The notes below the pieces were generated by a model. That model was not told the DNA's origin. It was given only the letters and a program-made list of their open reading frames with translations, and ran no database searches. The position numbers and the translations under genes are program-made. A DNA stretch of 64,000 nucleotides. It comes from Ochrobactrum sp. BTU1 (GTDB lineage: Bacteria > Pseudomonadota > Alphaproteobacteria > Rhizobiales > Rhizobiaceae). The stretch is taken from the NCBI GenBank assembly GCA_018798825.1, contig CP076355.1:898001-962000 (forward strand), given 5' to 3'. This document shows, in pieces, positions 26,517 through 36,327 of this stretch; position 1 is the first letter of the stretch, and each line of letters opens with the position of its first letter.

Positions 26517-28418
26517 ATGAAGCGGCTGGATTTGATTACGATTGGCCGATCTTCGGTAGATCTTTACGGCGCACAGGTCGGCGGTCTTCTCGAAGATATG
26601 TCGTCCTTCAACAAATATGTTGGTGGTTCTCCCACAAATATTGCAACCGGCACCGCAAGGCTTGGTCTCAAATCTGCTCTCATAACCCGCGTTGGTGACG
26701 AGCATATGGGACGCTTTTTGTTGCGCGAACTCGCGCGCGAAGGCGTGGATACACGCGGCGTTGTCACCGATCCGCAGCGTCTGACAGCACTTGTCATCCT
26801 GGGCATCCGGGATCAGCAACATTTCCCGCTGATCTTCTATCGTGAGAACTGTGCCGACATGGCGCTTTGCGAAGATGATATTGATCCCGACTTCATCGCC
26901 GAGGCCGGATGTGTGCTCGCCACTGGGACGCATCTTTCGCATCCGAACACCGAAGCGGCTGTCATCAAGGCGCTCAGGCTTACGCGCGAAAACAAAAGCA
27001 GAACAGTACTCGACATTGATTACCGCCCCAACCTCTGGGGGCTTTCCGGCCATGGTGATGGCGAGAACCGTTTCATTGAATCCCTTGCAGTAACAAAGAA
27101 GTTGCAATCGACGCTGCATCTCTTTGATCTTATTGTCGGAACGGAAGAAGAGTTTCATATCGCTGGTGGCTCAATCGATACGATTGAGGCACTCAAAACC
27201 GTCCGCAAAGTCACCAATGCGGCACTGGTTTGCAAGCGCGGCCCAATGGGCGCTGTGGTCTTTGAAGGCGACATTCCCGACACTCTTGAGAAGGGGCAGT
27301 CAGGACAAGGTTTTCCGATTGAAGTTTTCAATGTGCTGGGAGCGGGCGATGGCTTCATGTCTGGCCTTTTGCGCGGCTGGCTCAAGGGTGAAGATTGGCC
27401 GACTAGCCTGAAATTCGCAAATGCCTGCGGTGCCTTTGCTGTATCGCGTCATGGCTGCACACCCGCTTATCCAAGCTGGGAAGAGCTGCAGTATTTCTTC
27501 ACAACCGGCATTCGCGACAAGGCATTGCGCAAGGATCAGGCGCTTGAACAGGTGCATTGGTCAACCAACCGCAATGGCGACTGGCCGCATATGCGGGTCT
27601 TCGCTTTTGACCACCGTATCCAGTTGGAAGAAATGGCTCAGGAAACTGGCGCCACAGATGAAAAAATCGGTGAATTCAAGGAACTATGCTTGAATGCTGC
27701 ATTAGAGGTTTCGGGCGGTGAAAACGGCTATGGCATCCTGTGCGATGGACGGCTTGGCCGCGATGCACTCCACCGCGCTGCTGGCAGTGGCCTGTGGATC
27801 GGACGCCCGACAGAATGGCCCGGGTCACGCCCCCTGGAGCTTGAACCAGAACTCGGCCCCGATTGCGGCGGCCTTGTGGAATGGCCCGTCGAAAATGTTG
27901 TGAAGCTTCTTTGCTTCTACCACCCCGACGACGGCGACGACGTGAAGGCGCAGCAGGAAGCCACCGTAAAGCGGCTTTTCACCGCTGCTCGGCGTAATCG
28001 TCTGGAGTTTCTGCTGGAAATCATCCCATCAAAGGTCGCCCCCGTCGATGATATGAGCACGGCAAAAGTCATTGAGCGCTTCTATGAGATTGATGTCTAT
28101 CCGGACTGGTGGAAGCTTGAGCCACTGAAGACCACAGAGGCATGGCGCAATGCTTGTGAGGCGATCAACCGTAATGATCCGCATACGCGTGGCATTGTTG
28201 TGCTTGGGCTTGATGCGCCTGCGGAAGAGTTGGAAGCAAGCCTGAAAGTTGCTGCCGATTTTGATCTGGTGAAAGGCTTTGCTATTGGTCGAACCATTCT
28301 GGGCGATGTTGCGCGCCAGTGGCTTGCGAACAAGATAAGCGACGCAGAAGCCATTGCAGAAATGGCAAAACGCTATCGCGGTTTCTGCGATCTTTGGGAT
28401 AGGTTGCGACAGAAATAA
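26517..28418 (+). CDS. iolC: 5-Dehydro-2-deoxygluconokinase fused to a DUF2090 domain
   Basis: A 633-residue two-domain protein. The first half is a PfkB/ribokinase-type sugar kinase (GRSSVDLYG at the start, VGGSPTNIATGTARLGL, and the catalytic-base motif NVLGAGDGFMSGLLRG near residue 280) that phosphorylates 2-deoxy-5-keto-gluconate. The second half (from about residue 330, HMRVFAFDHRIQLEEMA) is the DUF2090 domain, an aldolase-like barrel that may catalyse the next step in place of a separate IolJ. The start at 26517 has the perfect RBS GGGAGGA; an earlier in-frame ATG at 26457 lacks one. It heads the iolCDEB operon. Confidence 0.93.
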   Translation: MKRLDLITIGRSSVDLYGAQVGGLLEDMSSFNKYVGGSPTNIATGTARLGLKSALITRVGDEHMGRFLLRELAREGVDTRGVVTDPQRLTALVILGIRDQQHFPLIFYRENCADMALCEDDIDPDFIAEAGCVLATGTHLSHPNTEAAVIKALRLTRENKSRTVLDIDYRPNLWGLSGHGDGENRFIESLAVTKKLQSTLHLFDLIVGTEEEFHIAGGSIDTIEALKTVRKVTNAALVCKRGPMGAVVFEGDIPDTLEKGQSGQGFPIEVFNVLGAGDGFMSGLLRGWLKGEDWPTSLKFANACGAFAVSRHGCTPAYPSWEELQYFFTTGIRDKALRKDQALEQVHWSTNRNGDWPHMRVFAFDHRIQLEEMAQETGATDEKIGEFKELCLNAALEVSGGENGYGILCDGRLGRDALHRAAGSGLWIGRPTEWPGSRPLELEPELGPDCGGLVEWPVENVVKLLCFYHPDDGDDVKAQQEATVKRLFTAARRNRLEFLLEIIPSKVAPVDDMSTAKVIERFYEIDVYPDWWKLEPLKTTEAWRNACEAINRNDPHTRGIVVLGLDAPAEELEASLKVAADFDLVKGFAIGRTILGDVARQWLANKISDAEAIAEMAKRYRGFCDLWDRLRQK

Positions 28419-28488
28419 ACGCATCTCAGAAACAGGTGGAGGCCTGAATCTGAAATAGCGAGAAAGCGGATTTCCGCTGGGAGGATAA

Positions 28489-30312
28489 ATGAAGACCGTT
28501 CGACTGACAGCGGCGCAGGCTCTTGTGCGCTTTATTGCCAATCAGATGACATCCGATGGTGAACCGTTTATCGCTGGTGTCTGGGCGATTTTTGGCCATG
28601 GCAATGTGGCTGGGCTTGGCGAGGCGCTGCATGGCATCCGCGACAAGCTCGTGACATGGCGCGGTCATAATGAGCAAACCATGGCTCATGCGGCGATTGC
28701 CTATACCAAGCAGCTTGGCCGCAAACGCGCTTGCGCTGTCACCTCCTCCATCGGCCCCGGCGCAACCAATATGGTCACAGCTGCGGCACTCGCCCATGTG
28801 AACCGACTGCCGGTCCTGTTCATTCCTGGCGATGTCTTCGCCAATCGCGGTCCCGATCCAGTGCTGCAGCAGATTGAGGATTTCAATGACGGCACCATGA
28901 CCGTTAATGACTGTTTCCGCCCCGTAAGCCGCTATTTTGATCGCATCACCCGCCCCGAGCAGCTTCTCACTGCTCTGCCGCGCGCCTTCCGCACAATGAC
29001 CGATCCCGCGGATTGCGGGCCTGTAACGCTGTCTTTCTGTCAGGACGTGCAGGCCGAAGCCTATGACTGGCCGGAGGAGTTCTTCGCGCCAAAAGTTTGG
29101 CATTGGCGGCGACCGCCAGCCGATGAACACGAGCTGGAAACTGCAATTGCCGCGATCAAATCTGCCGAGACCCCTGTTATCGTTGCAGGCGGCGGCATAC
29201 ACTATTCAGGTGCCCATGAAGCGCTGAAAAACTTTGCAGAAACCCACAGCATTCCGGTTATCGAAACACAGGCAGGCAAATCCGCTTTGCCGTGGGATCA
29301 CGCGCTCAATTTCGGCCCGGTCGGCGTCACTGGTGCAGACAGTGCAAACGCAATTGCAGCAAACGCCGATTTGGTTATTGGGGTGGGAACACGCTTTCAG
29401 GATTTCACCACAGGCTCGTGGGCATTGTTCAAACATCCGAGCCGAAAGCTTCTCTCGGTCAATGTTCAGCCATATGACAGCCACAAGAATGCCGCAATTT
29501 CACTCGTTGCAGATGCACAAATTGCGCTAAAAACGCTGTCAAATGGCCTAAAAGACTATAAACGCAGCGCACTCGACGCCACGCTTAAAGCACGTTGGTT
29601 CGAAGCAGCGGACCGTTTCACTGCTGCACCCGGCGACGCTAACCAGCTGCCCACAGACATGCAGGTGATCGGCGCGGTCCAGCGTCAGTCGAAAGAGAAT
29701 ACTGTCGTCATGTGTGCGGCTGGCACCATGCCGGGTGAATTGCACCAGCTCTGGAAAGCTAGTCGTCCGATGTCCTATCACATGGAGTATGGCTTCTCCT
29801 GCATGGGCTATGAGATTGCAGGTGGGCTTGGCATCAAGATGGCGGAACCGGATCGCGATGTGATCGTGATGGTCGGTGACGGCTCCTATATGATGGCCAA
29901 TTCAGAACTTGCGACCTGTGTAATGATGGGCATTAAGATTACAGTCGTGCTTACAGACAATCGCGGTTATGGCTGCATCAACCGTTTGCAAATGGCGACC
30001 GGCGGTGCCGAGTTCAACAATCTCCTCGACCACACGACCCACGTGAATGCATCCAATATCGACTTCGCAGCCCATGCCGGTGCGATGGGTGCCGACAGTA
30101 GAAAAGTCGCTTCTATCCGCGAACTTGAAGATGCGCTGGCGGAAGCGCGTAACAGCCCACGCACAACAGTTATCGTCGTCGATACCGATCCTTACCCGAC
30201 GCCTGAAACCGGCGGCTGGTGGTGGGACGTGGCTGTGCCGGAAGTCTCGGTCCGCAGCCAAGTACGCGCCGCACGCGAAAATTATGAAGCTCAGATCAAA
30301 GAAAGAAACTGA
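28489..30312 (+). CDS. iolD: 3D-(3,5/4)-Trihydroxycyclohexane-1,2-dione hydrolase
   Basis: A 607-residue thiamine-diphosphate enzyme that opens the inositol-derived ring to 5-deoxy-glucuronate. The ThDP-activating Glu is in RGHNEQTMAHAAIAY, and the Mg-ThDP motif is VMVGDGSYMMANSELAT with TDNRGYG. Overall architecture is that of acetolactate synthase relatives: N-terminal Pyr, central and C-terminal PP domains. It follows iolC after 70 bases with its own RBS (GGGAGGA) and precedes iolE by 3 bases. Confidence 0.95.
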   Translation: MKTVRLTAAQALVRFIANQMTSDGEPFIAGVWAIFGHGNVAGLGEALHGIRDKLVTWRGHNEQTMAHAAIAYTKQLGRKRACAVTSSIGPGATNMVTAAALAHVNRLPVLFIPGDVFANRGPDPVLQQIEDFNDGTMTVNDCFRPVSRYFDRITRPEQLLTALPRAFRTMTDPADCGPVTLSFCQDVQAEAYDWPEEFFAPKVWHWRRPPADEHELETAIAAIKSAETPVIVAGGGIHYSGAHEALKNFAETHSIPVIETQAGKSALPWDHALNFGPVGVTGADSANAIAANADLVIGVGTRFQDFTTGSWALFKHPSRKLLSVNVQPYDSHKNAAISLVADAQIALKTLSNGLKDYKRSALDATLKARWFEAADRFTAAPGDANQLPTDMQVIGAVQRQSKENTVVMCAAGTMPGELHQLWKASRPMSYHMEYGFSCMGYEIAGGLGIKMAEPDRDVIVMVGDGSYMMANSELATCVMMGIKITVVLTDNRGYGCINRLQMATGGAEFNNLLDHTTHVNASNIDFAAHAGAMGADSRKVASIRELEDALAEARNSPRTTVIVVDTDPYPTPETGGWWWDVAVPEVSVRSQVRAARENYEAQIKERN

Positions 30313-30315
30313 CCG

Positions 30316-31218
30316 ATGATCCTCTATGGCACCAACCCGATTGCCTGGTCGAACGATGATGATCGCAGCCTTGGCGCGCATATAAGCCTTGATCAATGTC
30401 TTGATGAGACTTCAAGAATCGGCTTCGACGGAATCGAAAAAGGTCATAAATTTCCGCAAGTTGCAGCGGAACTTAAAGCAGTACTCGAACCCCGCAATCT
30501 GCGTTACGTTTCTGGCTGGCATTCGCTGAACCTTCTTACCAATTCCATTGAGGATGAGAAGGCTGCAATGCAGCCAGCACTTGATCTTCTGAACGCCATG
30601 GGCTGCAAGGTCATCATCGTTTGCGAAACGTCGAACGCCATTCACGGCGAGGATATCAAGTCTCTATCCGAACGTCCTGTGCTGGAAGAAGCACGCTGGG
30701 CTGAGTTCGGTGCAGGCGTTGAAGCACTGGCTGAATATGCGAGCGCGCAGGGTATTGCACTCGTCTATCACCATCACATGGGCACGATCGTTCAGAGCGA
30801 AGACGAGATCGACCTTCTGATGAAACATACCGGCCCACATGCGAAATTGCTGCTTGATACAGGCCATTGTCTGTTTGCCGGCGGTGATCCTGAACGCGTT
30901 GCAAAAAACCATATGAAACGCGTCCAGCATATCCATGCCAAGAATGTCCGCCGAACGATTGCGGCACAGGTGAGCGACCAGAGCCTGTCCTTTCTTGAAG
31001 GTGTGCGCCGCGGCGTATTTACGGTTCCCGGTGATCAGGAAGGCGATGTCGATTTTGTGCAAGTGCTTACGGTCGCAGCCCAGCATGGCTATCAGGGCTG
31101 GCTGGTGATTGAAGCCGAACAGGACCCTGATGTGCGCAATCCATTTGAGTATCAGTCACTGGGGCTTAAATCGCTCAAAGCATTTGCACGCGAAGCAGGG
31201 TTAGACAAAGGAGACTGA
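30316..31218 (+). CDS. iolE: myo-Inosose-2 dehydratase
   Basis: A 300-residue TIM-barrel enzyme of the xylose-isomerase-like family that dehydrates 2-keto-myo-inositol to the dione used by IolD. Family marks are [16 protein letters not shown] at the start, [15 protein letters not shown] and [14 protein letters not shown] with metal-binding His/Asp residues, and [10 protein letters not shown] near the end. The start lies 3 bases after the iolD stop, so the genes are tightly coupled. Confidence 0.95.
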   Translation: MILYGTNPIAWSNDDDRSLGAHISLDQCLDETSRIGFDGIEKGHKFPQVAAELKAVLEPRNLRYVSGWHSLNLLTNSIEDEKAAMQPALDLLNAMGCKVIIVCETSNAIHGEDIKSLSERPVLEEARWAEFGAGVEALAEYASAQGIALVYHHHMGTIVQSEDEIDLLMKHTGPHAKLLLDTGHCLFAGGDPERVAKNHMKRVQHIHAKNVRRTIAAQVSDQSLSFLEGVRRGVFTVPGDQEGDVDFVQVLTVAAQHGYQGWLVIEAEQDPDVRNPFEYQSLGLKSLKAFAREAGLDKGD

Positions 31219-31221
31219 GTT

Positions 31222-32037
31222 ATGGCCAATCTGTTACGCAAACCCAGCGGCACGCATGGCAAGGTGCACGACATCACGCCGGAAAGCGCCAATTGGGGCT
31301 ATGTTGGCTTTGGCCTCTATCGTCTGAAAGCAGGTGAAACTGCAACCGAGAAAACCGGCGACCGGGAAGTCATTCTGGTGCTGGTCGAAGGCAAAGCAAA
31401 GCTCAAAGCCTCTGGAGAGGATTTCGGCGAAATGGGCGAGCGAATGAGCGTGTTTGAAAAACTCGCTCCGCATTGTCTTTATGTGCCTGCTGAAAGCGGC
31501 TGGGATGCAGAGGCGACAACTGACTGCGTGCTTGCTGTCTGCGCAGCACCTGGCAAACCGGGCCGCACGGCGCAAAAACTCGGACCGGAAGGCCTGACAT
31601 TCGATACGCGCGGACAAGGTGCGAATACCCGCAACATCTTCAACATTGCCATGGAAGGCCGCGATGTCGCCGATAGTCTGCTGGTGACGGAAGTTTTTAC
31701 GCCACAGGGCAACTGGTCATCCTACCCGCCGCACCGACATGATGAAGATAACTTCCCGGATATGACCTATCTGGAAGAAACCTATTATCATCGCCTAAAC
31801 CCATCGCAGGGCTATGGTATTCAGCGGGTCTTCACCGAAGATGGCAGTCTCGATGAAACGATGGCCGTTTCTGACGGCGATGTCATTCTTGTACCAAAGG
31901 GGCATCACCCATGCGGCGTACCATATGGTTATGAGATGTATTATCTCAACGTTATGGCCGGACCTATCCGCAAATGGAGATTTAAAAACCATCCTGATCA
32001 CGACTGGATTTATAAGCGCGATAATCCATCGACATAA
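31222..32037 (+). CDS. iolB: 5-Deoxy-glucuronate isomerase
   Basis: A 271-residue double-cupin enzyme that converts 5-deoxy-glucuronate to 2-deoxy-5-keto-gluconate, the IolC substrate. The metal site is seen in YPPHRHDEDNFPDMTYLEE, with paired His and Glu, and the C-terminal cupin in VPKGHHPCGVPYGYEMYYLN. It is the last gene of iolCDEB and ends 4 bases before a strong terminator. No iolA (methylmalonate-semialdehyde dehydrogenase) or inositol permease gene follows. Confidence 0.95.
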   Translation: MANLLRKPSGTHGKVHDITPESANWGYVGFGLYRLKAGETATEKTGDREVILVLVEGKAKLKASGEDFGEMGERMSVFEKLAPHCLYVPAESGWDAEATTDCVLAVCAAPGKPGRTAQKLGPEGLTFDTRGQGANTRNIFNIAMEGRDVADSLLVTEVFTPQGNWSSYPPHRHDEDNFPDMTYLEETYYHRLNPSQGYGIQRVFTEDGSLDETMAVSDGDVILVPKGHHPCGVPYGYEMYYLNVMAGPIRKWRFKNHPDHDWIYKRDNPST

Positions 32038-32041
32038 AACG

Positions 32042-32068
32042 AAAGCCCCGGATTTCCGGGGCTTTTTT
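32042..32068. terminator. Terminator shared by iolB and the convergent phosphatase gene
   Basis: A perfect 10-bp stem AAAGCCCCGG / CCGGGGCTTT with a 4-base loop and a run of six T (32063-32068). It lies between two convergent stops (32037 and 32070). Confidence 0.92.
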
Positions 32069-32069
32069 C

Positions 32070-32870
32070 TTACAGATTTGCCACTTTTTTCAAATCGTCC
32101 ACCGCGCCGGGTGCAGCAACGAAAACGTGACTACCTTTAGTTAGCTTTTCGCCATCCGTTGGAAATGGATGTGTATACCCGCCTGCTTCGCGGACGAGGC
32201 AAAAACCCGCCATGCAATCCCAAGCGTGCATATATGGCTCGTAATAGCCCACCAGACGCCCTGCTGCCACATAGGCAATCATCAGCGCGCCAGAGCCATT
32301 GCGAATGAATGTGCCGCCTGCTTCAAGCAAATCTTCAACAATCTTCGCAACAACCTGCGGCGTTACGTAATTATTGGCTCCAATTCCCGTCACCGCGTTG
32401 CGAATTGTGCGCGTTTCATCAAGCAAAAGCTTTTTGCCATTAAGCGTTGCACCCTGTCCCTTGGCGGATGCGTAAAGCTCATCAAAGCAAGGTGCCTGAA
32501 TAACACCGATCACCGGCTCGCCATCTTTAACCACGGCAATGGAAACGCACCAGTTCGGCATTCCGTTGACAAAGGGGCTGGTGCCATCAATGGGATCAAC
32601 CACCCATGTATAGCCTGAGCTACCCGCATTCAGTCCATATTCTTCACCCAGAAAGCCATCATCGCTGAAAGCAGCCGATACGCGCTCATTGATCAGGTGT
32701 TCGACATTGCGGTCAGCAATGGACACCACATCCTGCGGATCGCGCTTGGTTTCAATCACCAGCGTCTCCCGGCGATTGAAGTAATCGAGTGCCAGCGCAC
32801 CAGCCTCGCGCGCAATGTCCTGCGCAAGCTTAAACCGTGCTTCAAGCTCTTTTGAAATGTCTGATGTCAT
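32070..32870 (-). CDS. Inositol monophosphatase-family phosphatase
   Basis: A 266-residue Mg-dependent, lithium-sensitive-type phosphatase. The metal motif is VVDPIDGTSPFVNGMPNW, with a Glu pair (GFLGEEYG) upstream and a C-terminal MHAWDCMAGFCLVREAGG. Family members hydrolyse inositol-1-phosphate, fructose-1,6-bisphosphate, histidinol-phosphate or other small phosphates. It is the last gene of an operon with an AfuABC-like importer and converges on the iol genes, which makes a sugar- or inositol-phosphate substrate attractive. That is inference. Confidence 0.88.
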   Translation of the reverse strand: MTSDISKELEARFKLAQDIAREAGALALDYFNRRETLVIETKRDPQDVVSIADRNVEHLINERVSAAFSDDGFLGEEYGLNAGSSGYTWVVDPIDGTSPFVNGMPNWCVSIAVVKDGEPVIGVIQAPCFDELYASAKGQGATLNGKKLLLDETRTIRNAVTGIGANNYVTPQVVAKIVEDLLEAGGTFIRNGSGALMIAYVAAGRLVGYYEPYMHAWDCMAGFCLVREAGGYTHPFPTDGEKLTKGSHVFVAAPGAVDDLKKVANL

Positions 32871-32915
32871 GCGTGGTTTCCAGTCAGAGGTAATAAAGGC
32901 GCATGGTTCATGCGC

Positions 32916-33977
32916 TCAATTGTTGATGATGGCAAGGCCGCGCGGCTTGAAATGGATAGCCACATCCGTTTGTGGCGGAAGTGCTTCTTCCACAGCCGGA
33001 TCGACAATGAAAAGCTTGCCGTGTTCGGTCTCGATTTCATATTCGATGTGATCACCGAGATAGGCGGAGTGGGCCACGCGCCCTGGAAAGTCTCCGCCAA
33101 CCTTGGCTTGCAGGATCACCGCATTTGGGCGCACCGCCAGCTGTGCGGGTCCCGTTCTTGCATGTGATGATGCCAGCCGATGACTGAGCTTCCCAATACG
33201 AATGACAGCTTCTCCATTTTCTGCGCTGACGACTTCACAGGACACGACATTGGCCTCTCCCATGAAGTCTGCAATGAAGGCAGATGCGGGAGAATCATAA
33301 AGGTCACGCGGACTGCCTTGCTGCGCTATATCGCCGTCTTTCATGACAATAATTGTATCAGAAACAGCCAGAGCTTCGTCCTGATCATGGGTGACATATA
33401 CTGCAGTAAAACCAAGCCTTTGCTGGAGTTCCCTAATTTCCGTTCTCACACGGCGGCGCAGACGAGCATCAAGATTGGAAAGCGGCTCATCAAGCAGCAG
33501 AACCTGTGGTTCCAGGACCAGCGCGCGGGCCACGGCCACACGCTGTTGCTGACCACCTGAAAGCTCGGCCGGAAGGCGATGTCCCATACCGGCAAGGCCA
33601 ACAAGCTTCAGCCCTTCCTCCGCCCGATCACGCGCTTCCTTCTTCTTTAATCCAGAAGATTCAAGACCATAAGCCACGTTGTCGAGCGAACTCATATGTG
33701 GAAACAACGCATAGGACTGAAATACCATGGACACATCGCGCTCATTGGCAGGCAGCATGGTCACATCCTTGCCACCGATCAGAATGCGGCCCGATGTCGG
33801 ATGTTCAAGCCCAGCCAAAAGGCGCAGGGTTGTGGTTTTGCCGCAACCCGATGGACCAAGCAGCGTGACAAGCGTGCCGGGTTCCACTGTCAGTGACAGA
33901 TCGGGAAGAGCGGTGAAATTGCCGAATTTTTTGGTGACGTTTTGAAAGGTAACGGAGCCCGGACGGATCGTGGTCAT
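32916..33977 (-). CDS. ABC transporter ATP-binding protein (AfuC/FbpC-like)
   Basis: A 353-residue ATPase with Walker A GPSGCGKTTTLRLLAGLE, signature ELSGGQQQRVAVARALV and Walker B VLLLDEPLSNLDARL, plus a C-terminal TOBE region. Its start overlaps the permease gene by 4 bases (ATGA). It is third in the binding protein-permease-ATPase-phosphatase operon. Confidence 0.88.
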   Translation of the reverse strand: MTTIRPGSVTFQNVTKKFGNFTALPDLSLTVEPGTLVTLLGPSGCGKTTTLRLLAGLEHPTSGRILIGGKDVTMLPANERDVSMVFQSYALFPHMSSLDNVAYGLESSGLKKKEARDRAEEGLKLVGLAGMGHRLPAELSGGQQQRVAVARALVLEPQVLLLDEPLSNLDARLRRRVRTEIRELQQRLGFTAVYVTHDQDEALAVSDTIIVMKDGDIAQQGSPRDLYDSPASAFIADFMGEANVVSCEVVSAENGEAVIRIGKLSHRLASSHARTGPAQLAVRPNAVILQAKVGGDFPGRVAHSAYLGDHIEYEIETEHGKLFIVDPAVEEALPPQTDVAIHFKPRGLAIINN

Positions 33978-36199
33978 ACGGCTTTCTCCTGTTGAACAGT
34001 TTTGATCGGCGTGAGCGTGGCAACGCGGTTTTCACGCCGCAACCGGCGCTCGCCGACAAGAAGCTGGAATGTGACAATCACAACCACCATCACGAGAATG
34101 AGTGCCGACGAATAGGCGATCGCCACACCGAATTCGCCATTCTCGACGAGGCCGACGATATAAGAGGTGGCCATGTTGTATTCCGCTGAAACAAGGAAGA
34201 TTACAGCACTGATCGATGTGATCGCCCGCACAAAGGAATAGACCAGAGCCGCAGTAATCGCCGGTCGAAGAAGCGGAAGGATCACTTTGCGGATCGTGCG
34301 GAAACTGCCTGCACGCAGCGTGAGCGATGCTTCATCAAGACTTTTGTCAAGCTGGCTCATGGCGGCGATACCACCGCGCACGCCAACCGGCATATTGCGG
34401 AACACGAAGCAGGCAATCAGGATGAGCGCCGTGCCGGTCATTTCAAGCGGAGGCAGATTGAAAGCCATGATATAGCTGACACCAATGACCGTACCCGGAA
34501 TGGCAAAACTCAGCATCAGTGCAAATTCGAACACGTTGCGTCCGAAGAAACGCTGCCGCACGATCAGATAGGCGGTGAGCAATCCGACTGCAGCAGTGAG
34601 CGGTGCCGAGATCAGCGATATTTCCATCGTCGTCCAGAACGAGTTCCACGCAACCCCCGTCCATGCGAAGCCGCTATCCGTCCATGCCACCGAGAAAGCA
34701 CGGCGATAATGGTCAAGTGTCAGCGAATTATCGAGACCCCATGTGCGCACGAACCCGCCAATCAGGATCATGACATAGACGACAACAGTGAAGCCCATCC
34801 AAGGAATAACAAGGGCATACACGCCGATCTTCAATCCTTTTGGCAGACCCGCATGAATGCCGGAATCGCCCTTGCCGGTGACGGTTGCAAAGTTTTTGCC
34901 AGATAGCCACAGGCGCTGGATGAGAAAGGCTGACAGCGTGAAGCAGAGCAGAACAATCGCCAGAACTGCAGCGCGTGACGGATCATTTTGCGCTCCCACA
35001 ACGGCAAAAAATATCTCGGTCGAAAGCACACCATGGCTACCGCCAAGCACCATCGGATTGCCGAAATCAGCCATGCTTTCAATGAAGGCAATCAGGAATG
35101 CATTGGCCAGCCCCGGCGCCATAAGCGGCAATGAAACACGGTTGAACGTCCGCCAGCGGTTGGCACGAAGAGTTTGCGATGCTTCTTCCATGGAAGGTGA
35201 AACACCTTCGACGACACCGATTAGCACAAGAAAAGTGATCGGCGTGAAGGATAGCACCTGCGCAATCCAGATACCCGTAAGACCGTAAAGCCAGCGACCA
35301 GGTTCAACGCCGAAGAGATTGGAAATCTGTTCTGTCACAACACCTGCACGACCAAACAGCAATGTCAGCGCCAGACCAATCACGAATGGTGGCGTGATGA
35401 TCGGCAGCACTGTGAGAATACGTAAGCCTTTCTTGAATGGAAAGCCTGTGCGGGTTGCAACGAGTGCGAAGGAAAGCCCAAGCACTGTCGAGCCGGTTGC
35501 CGTCATCAGCGCCAGCCAGAGCGTGCGCCATGCAACACCACAACGCCCCTCGCCGATCACACAGGCAAGGCTCCATATCGAAGAATCCTGAATATTGCCG
35601 ATAAAGCCATCTGGCTTGAATGAACCGTCAAAATCCTGAACCGAACCGGCAAACATGCTGAAGATCGGATAGAACACAAAAACACTGACGAGCGCGACCA
35701 ACAACGTGATCGAAGAAACCACAAAGGCATCGCCTTTCATCACTCCGCGTTCGGCAAGCCCGAAAGAAAAGATCAGCAGAAAACAAAGACCTGTCAGGAC
35801 GGCACCTGCGCCGAAGGCCGGCTGTCCATCGGCAAGCTGACCGAAGAGGGTTTCGCTTACCATCCAGTTCCAGCCCGTGAAACCGACTGCCAGTCCTTGC
35901 AGCACAAGGAAGCCTGCGCCCAGAAGACTAGCACCAATCAGAACGGATGTTCGCTTTCCCGGCGTCATCGCAAAACGTGCGAAGCCGCAAATGAGCATCA
36001 GCACCGTAACAACAGCCAGCCATGGGCGGCCATAAGCGAATATTTGCAGAATACCGGGACCGTTTTCGGCCTGACTGAAAAACCCTTCAAGCCAGCTGAA
36101 ACGGAAGAAGCCTTGCTCGATGCGATACCAGGGCAGGATCAGGAACGCGACCAAAGCCAGCGCCAGAACCAGATCAAGCCGTCGATTGTGTTGTTTCAT
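33974..36199 (-). CDS. ABC transporter permease, fused two-domain (AfuB/FbpB-like)
   Basis: A large inner-membrane permease of 741 residues with about 15 hydrophobic segments. Both halves carry EAA-type loops: SMEEASQTLRANRWRTFNRV in the first and KSLDEASLTLRAGSFRTIRK in the second. The extra N-terminal 200 residues add several helices beyond the usual 12, making it longer than classic FbpB (about 500-560). It follows the binding-protein gene after 128 bases with a hairpin and overlaps the ATPase gene. Confidence 0.87.
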   Translation of the reverse strand: MKQHNRRLDLVLALALVAFLILPWYRIEQGFFRFSWLEGFFSQAENGPGILQIFAYGRPWLAVVTVLMLICGFARFAMTPGKRTSVLIGASLLGAGFLVLQGLAVGFTGWNWMVSETLFGQLADGQPAFGAGAVLTGLCFLLIFSFGLAERGVMKGDAFVVSSITLLVALVSVFVFYPIFSMFAGSVQDFDGSFKPDGFIGNIQDSSIWSLACVIGEGRCGVAWRTLWLALMTATGSTVLGLSFALVATRTGFPFKKGLRILTVLPIITPPFVIGLALTLLFGRAGVVTEQISNLFGVEPGRWLYGLTGIWIAQVLSFTPITFLVLIGVVEGVSPSMEEASQTLRANRWRTFNRVSLPLMAPGLANAFLIAFIESMADFGNPMVLGGSHGVLSTEIFFAVVGAQNDPSRAAVLAIVLLCFTLSAFLIQRLWLSGKNFATVTGKGDSGIHAGLPKGLKIGVYALVIPWMGFTVVVYVMILIGGFVRTWGLDNSLTLDHYRRAFSVAWTDSGFAWTGVAWNSFWTTMEISLISAPLTAAVGLLTAYLIVRQRFFGRNVFEFALMLSFAIPGTVIGVSYIMAFNLPPLEMTGTALILIACFVFRNMPVGVRGGIAAMSQLDKSLDEASLTLRAGSFRTIRKVILPLLRPAITAALVYSFVRAITSISAVIFLVSAEYNMATSYIVGLVENGEFGVAIAYSSALILVMVVVIVTFQLLVGERRLRRENRVATLTPIKTVQQEKAV

Positions 36200-36259
36200 A
36201 CCTATCCGCTTTTCTGCTCATTTTTGCTCATGGCGGGCAAAGTGGACGCAATTATCCGT

Positions 36260-36282
36260 CTCCCGCCGAATGCCGGCGGGAG
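36260..36282 (-). terminator. Hairpin between the AfuA-like binding-protein gene and the permease gene
   Basis: CTCCCGCCG pairs with CGGCGGGAG (9 bp, 5-base loop), 46 bases past the binding-protein stop. No U-tract follows on the minus strand. Likely a message stabiliser or partial attenuator, as in the sugar importer operon at 4363-4387. Confidence 0.6.
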
Positions 36283-36327
36283 GATCAGTAACGAAATTGG
36301 ATTGCTAACCGCAGCGGCTGTTAAGGT

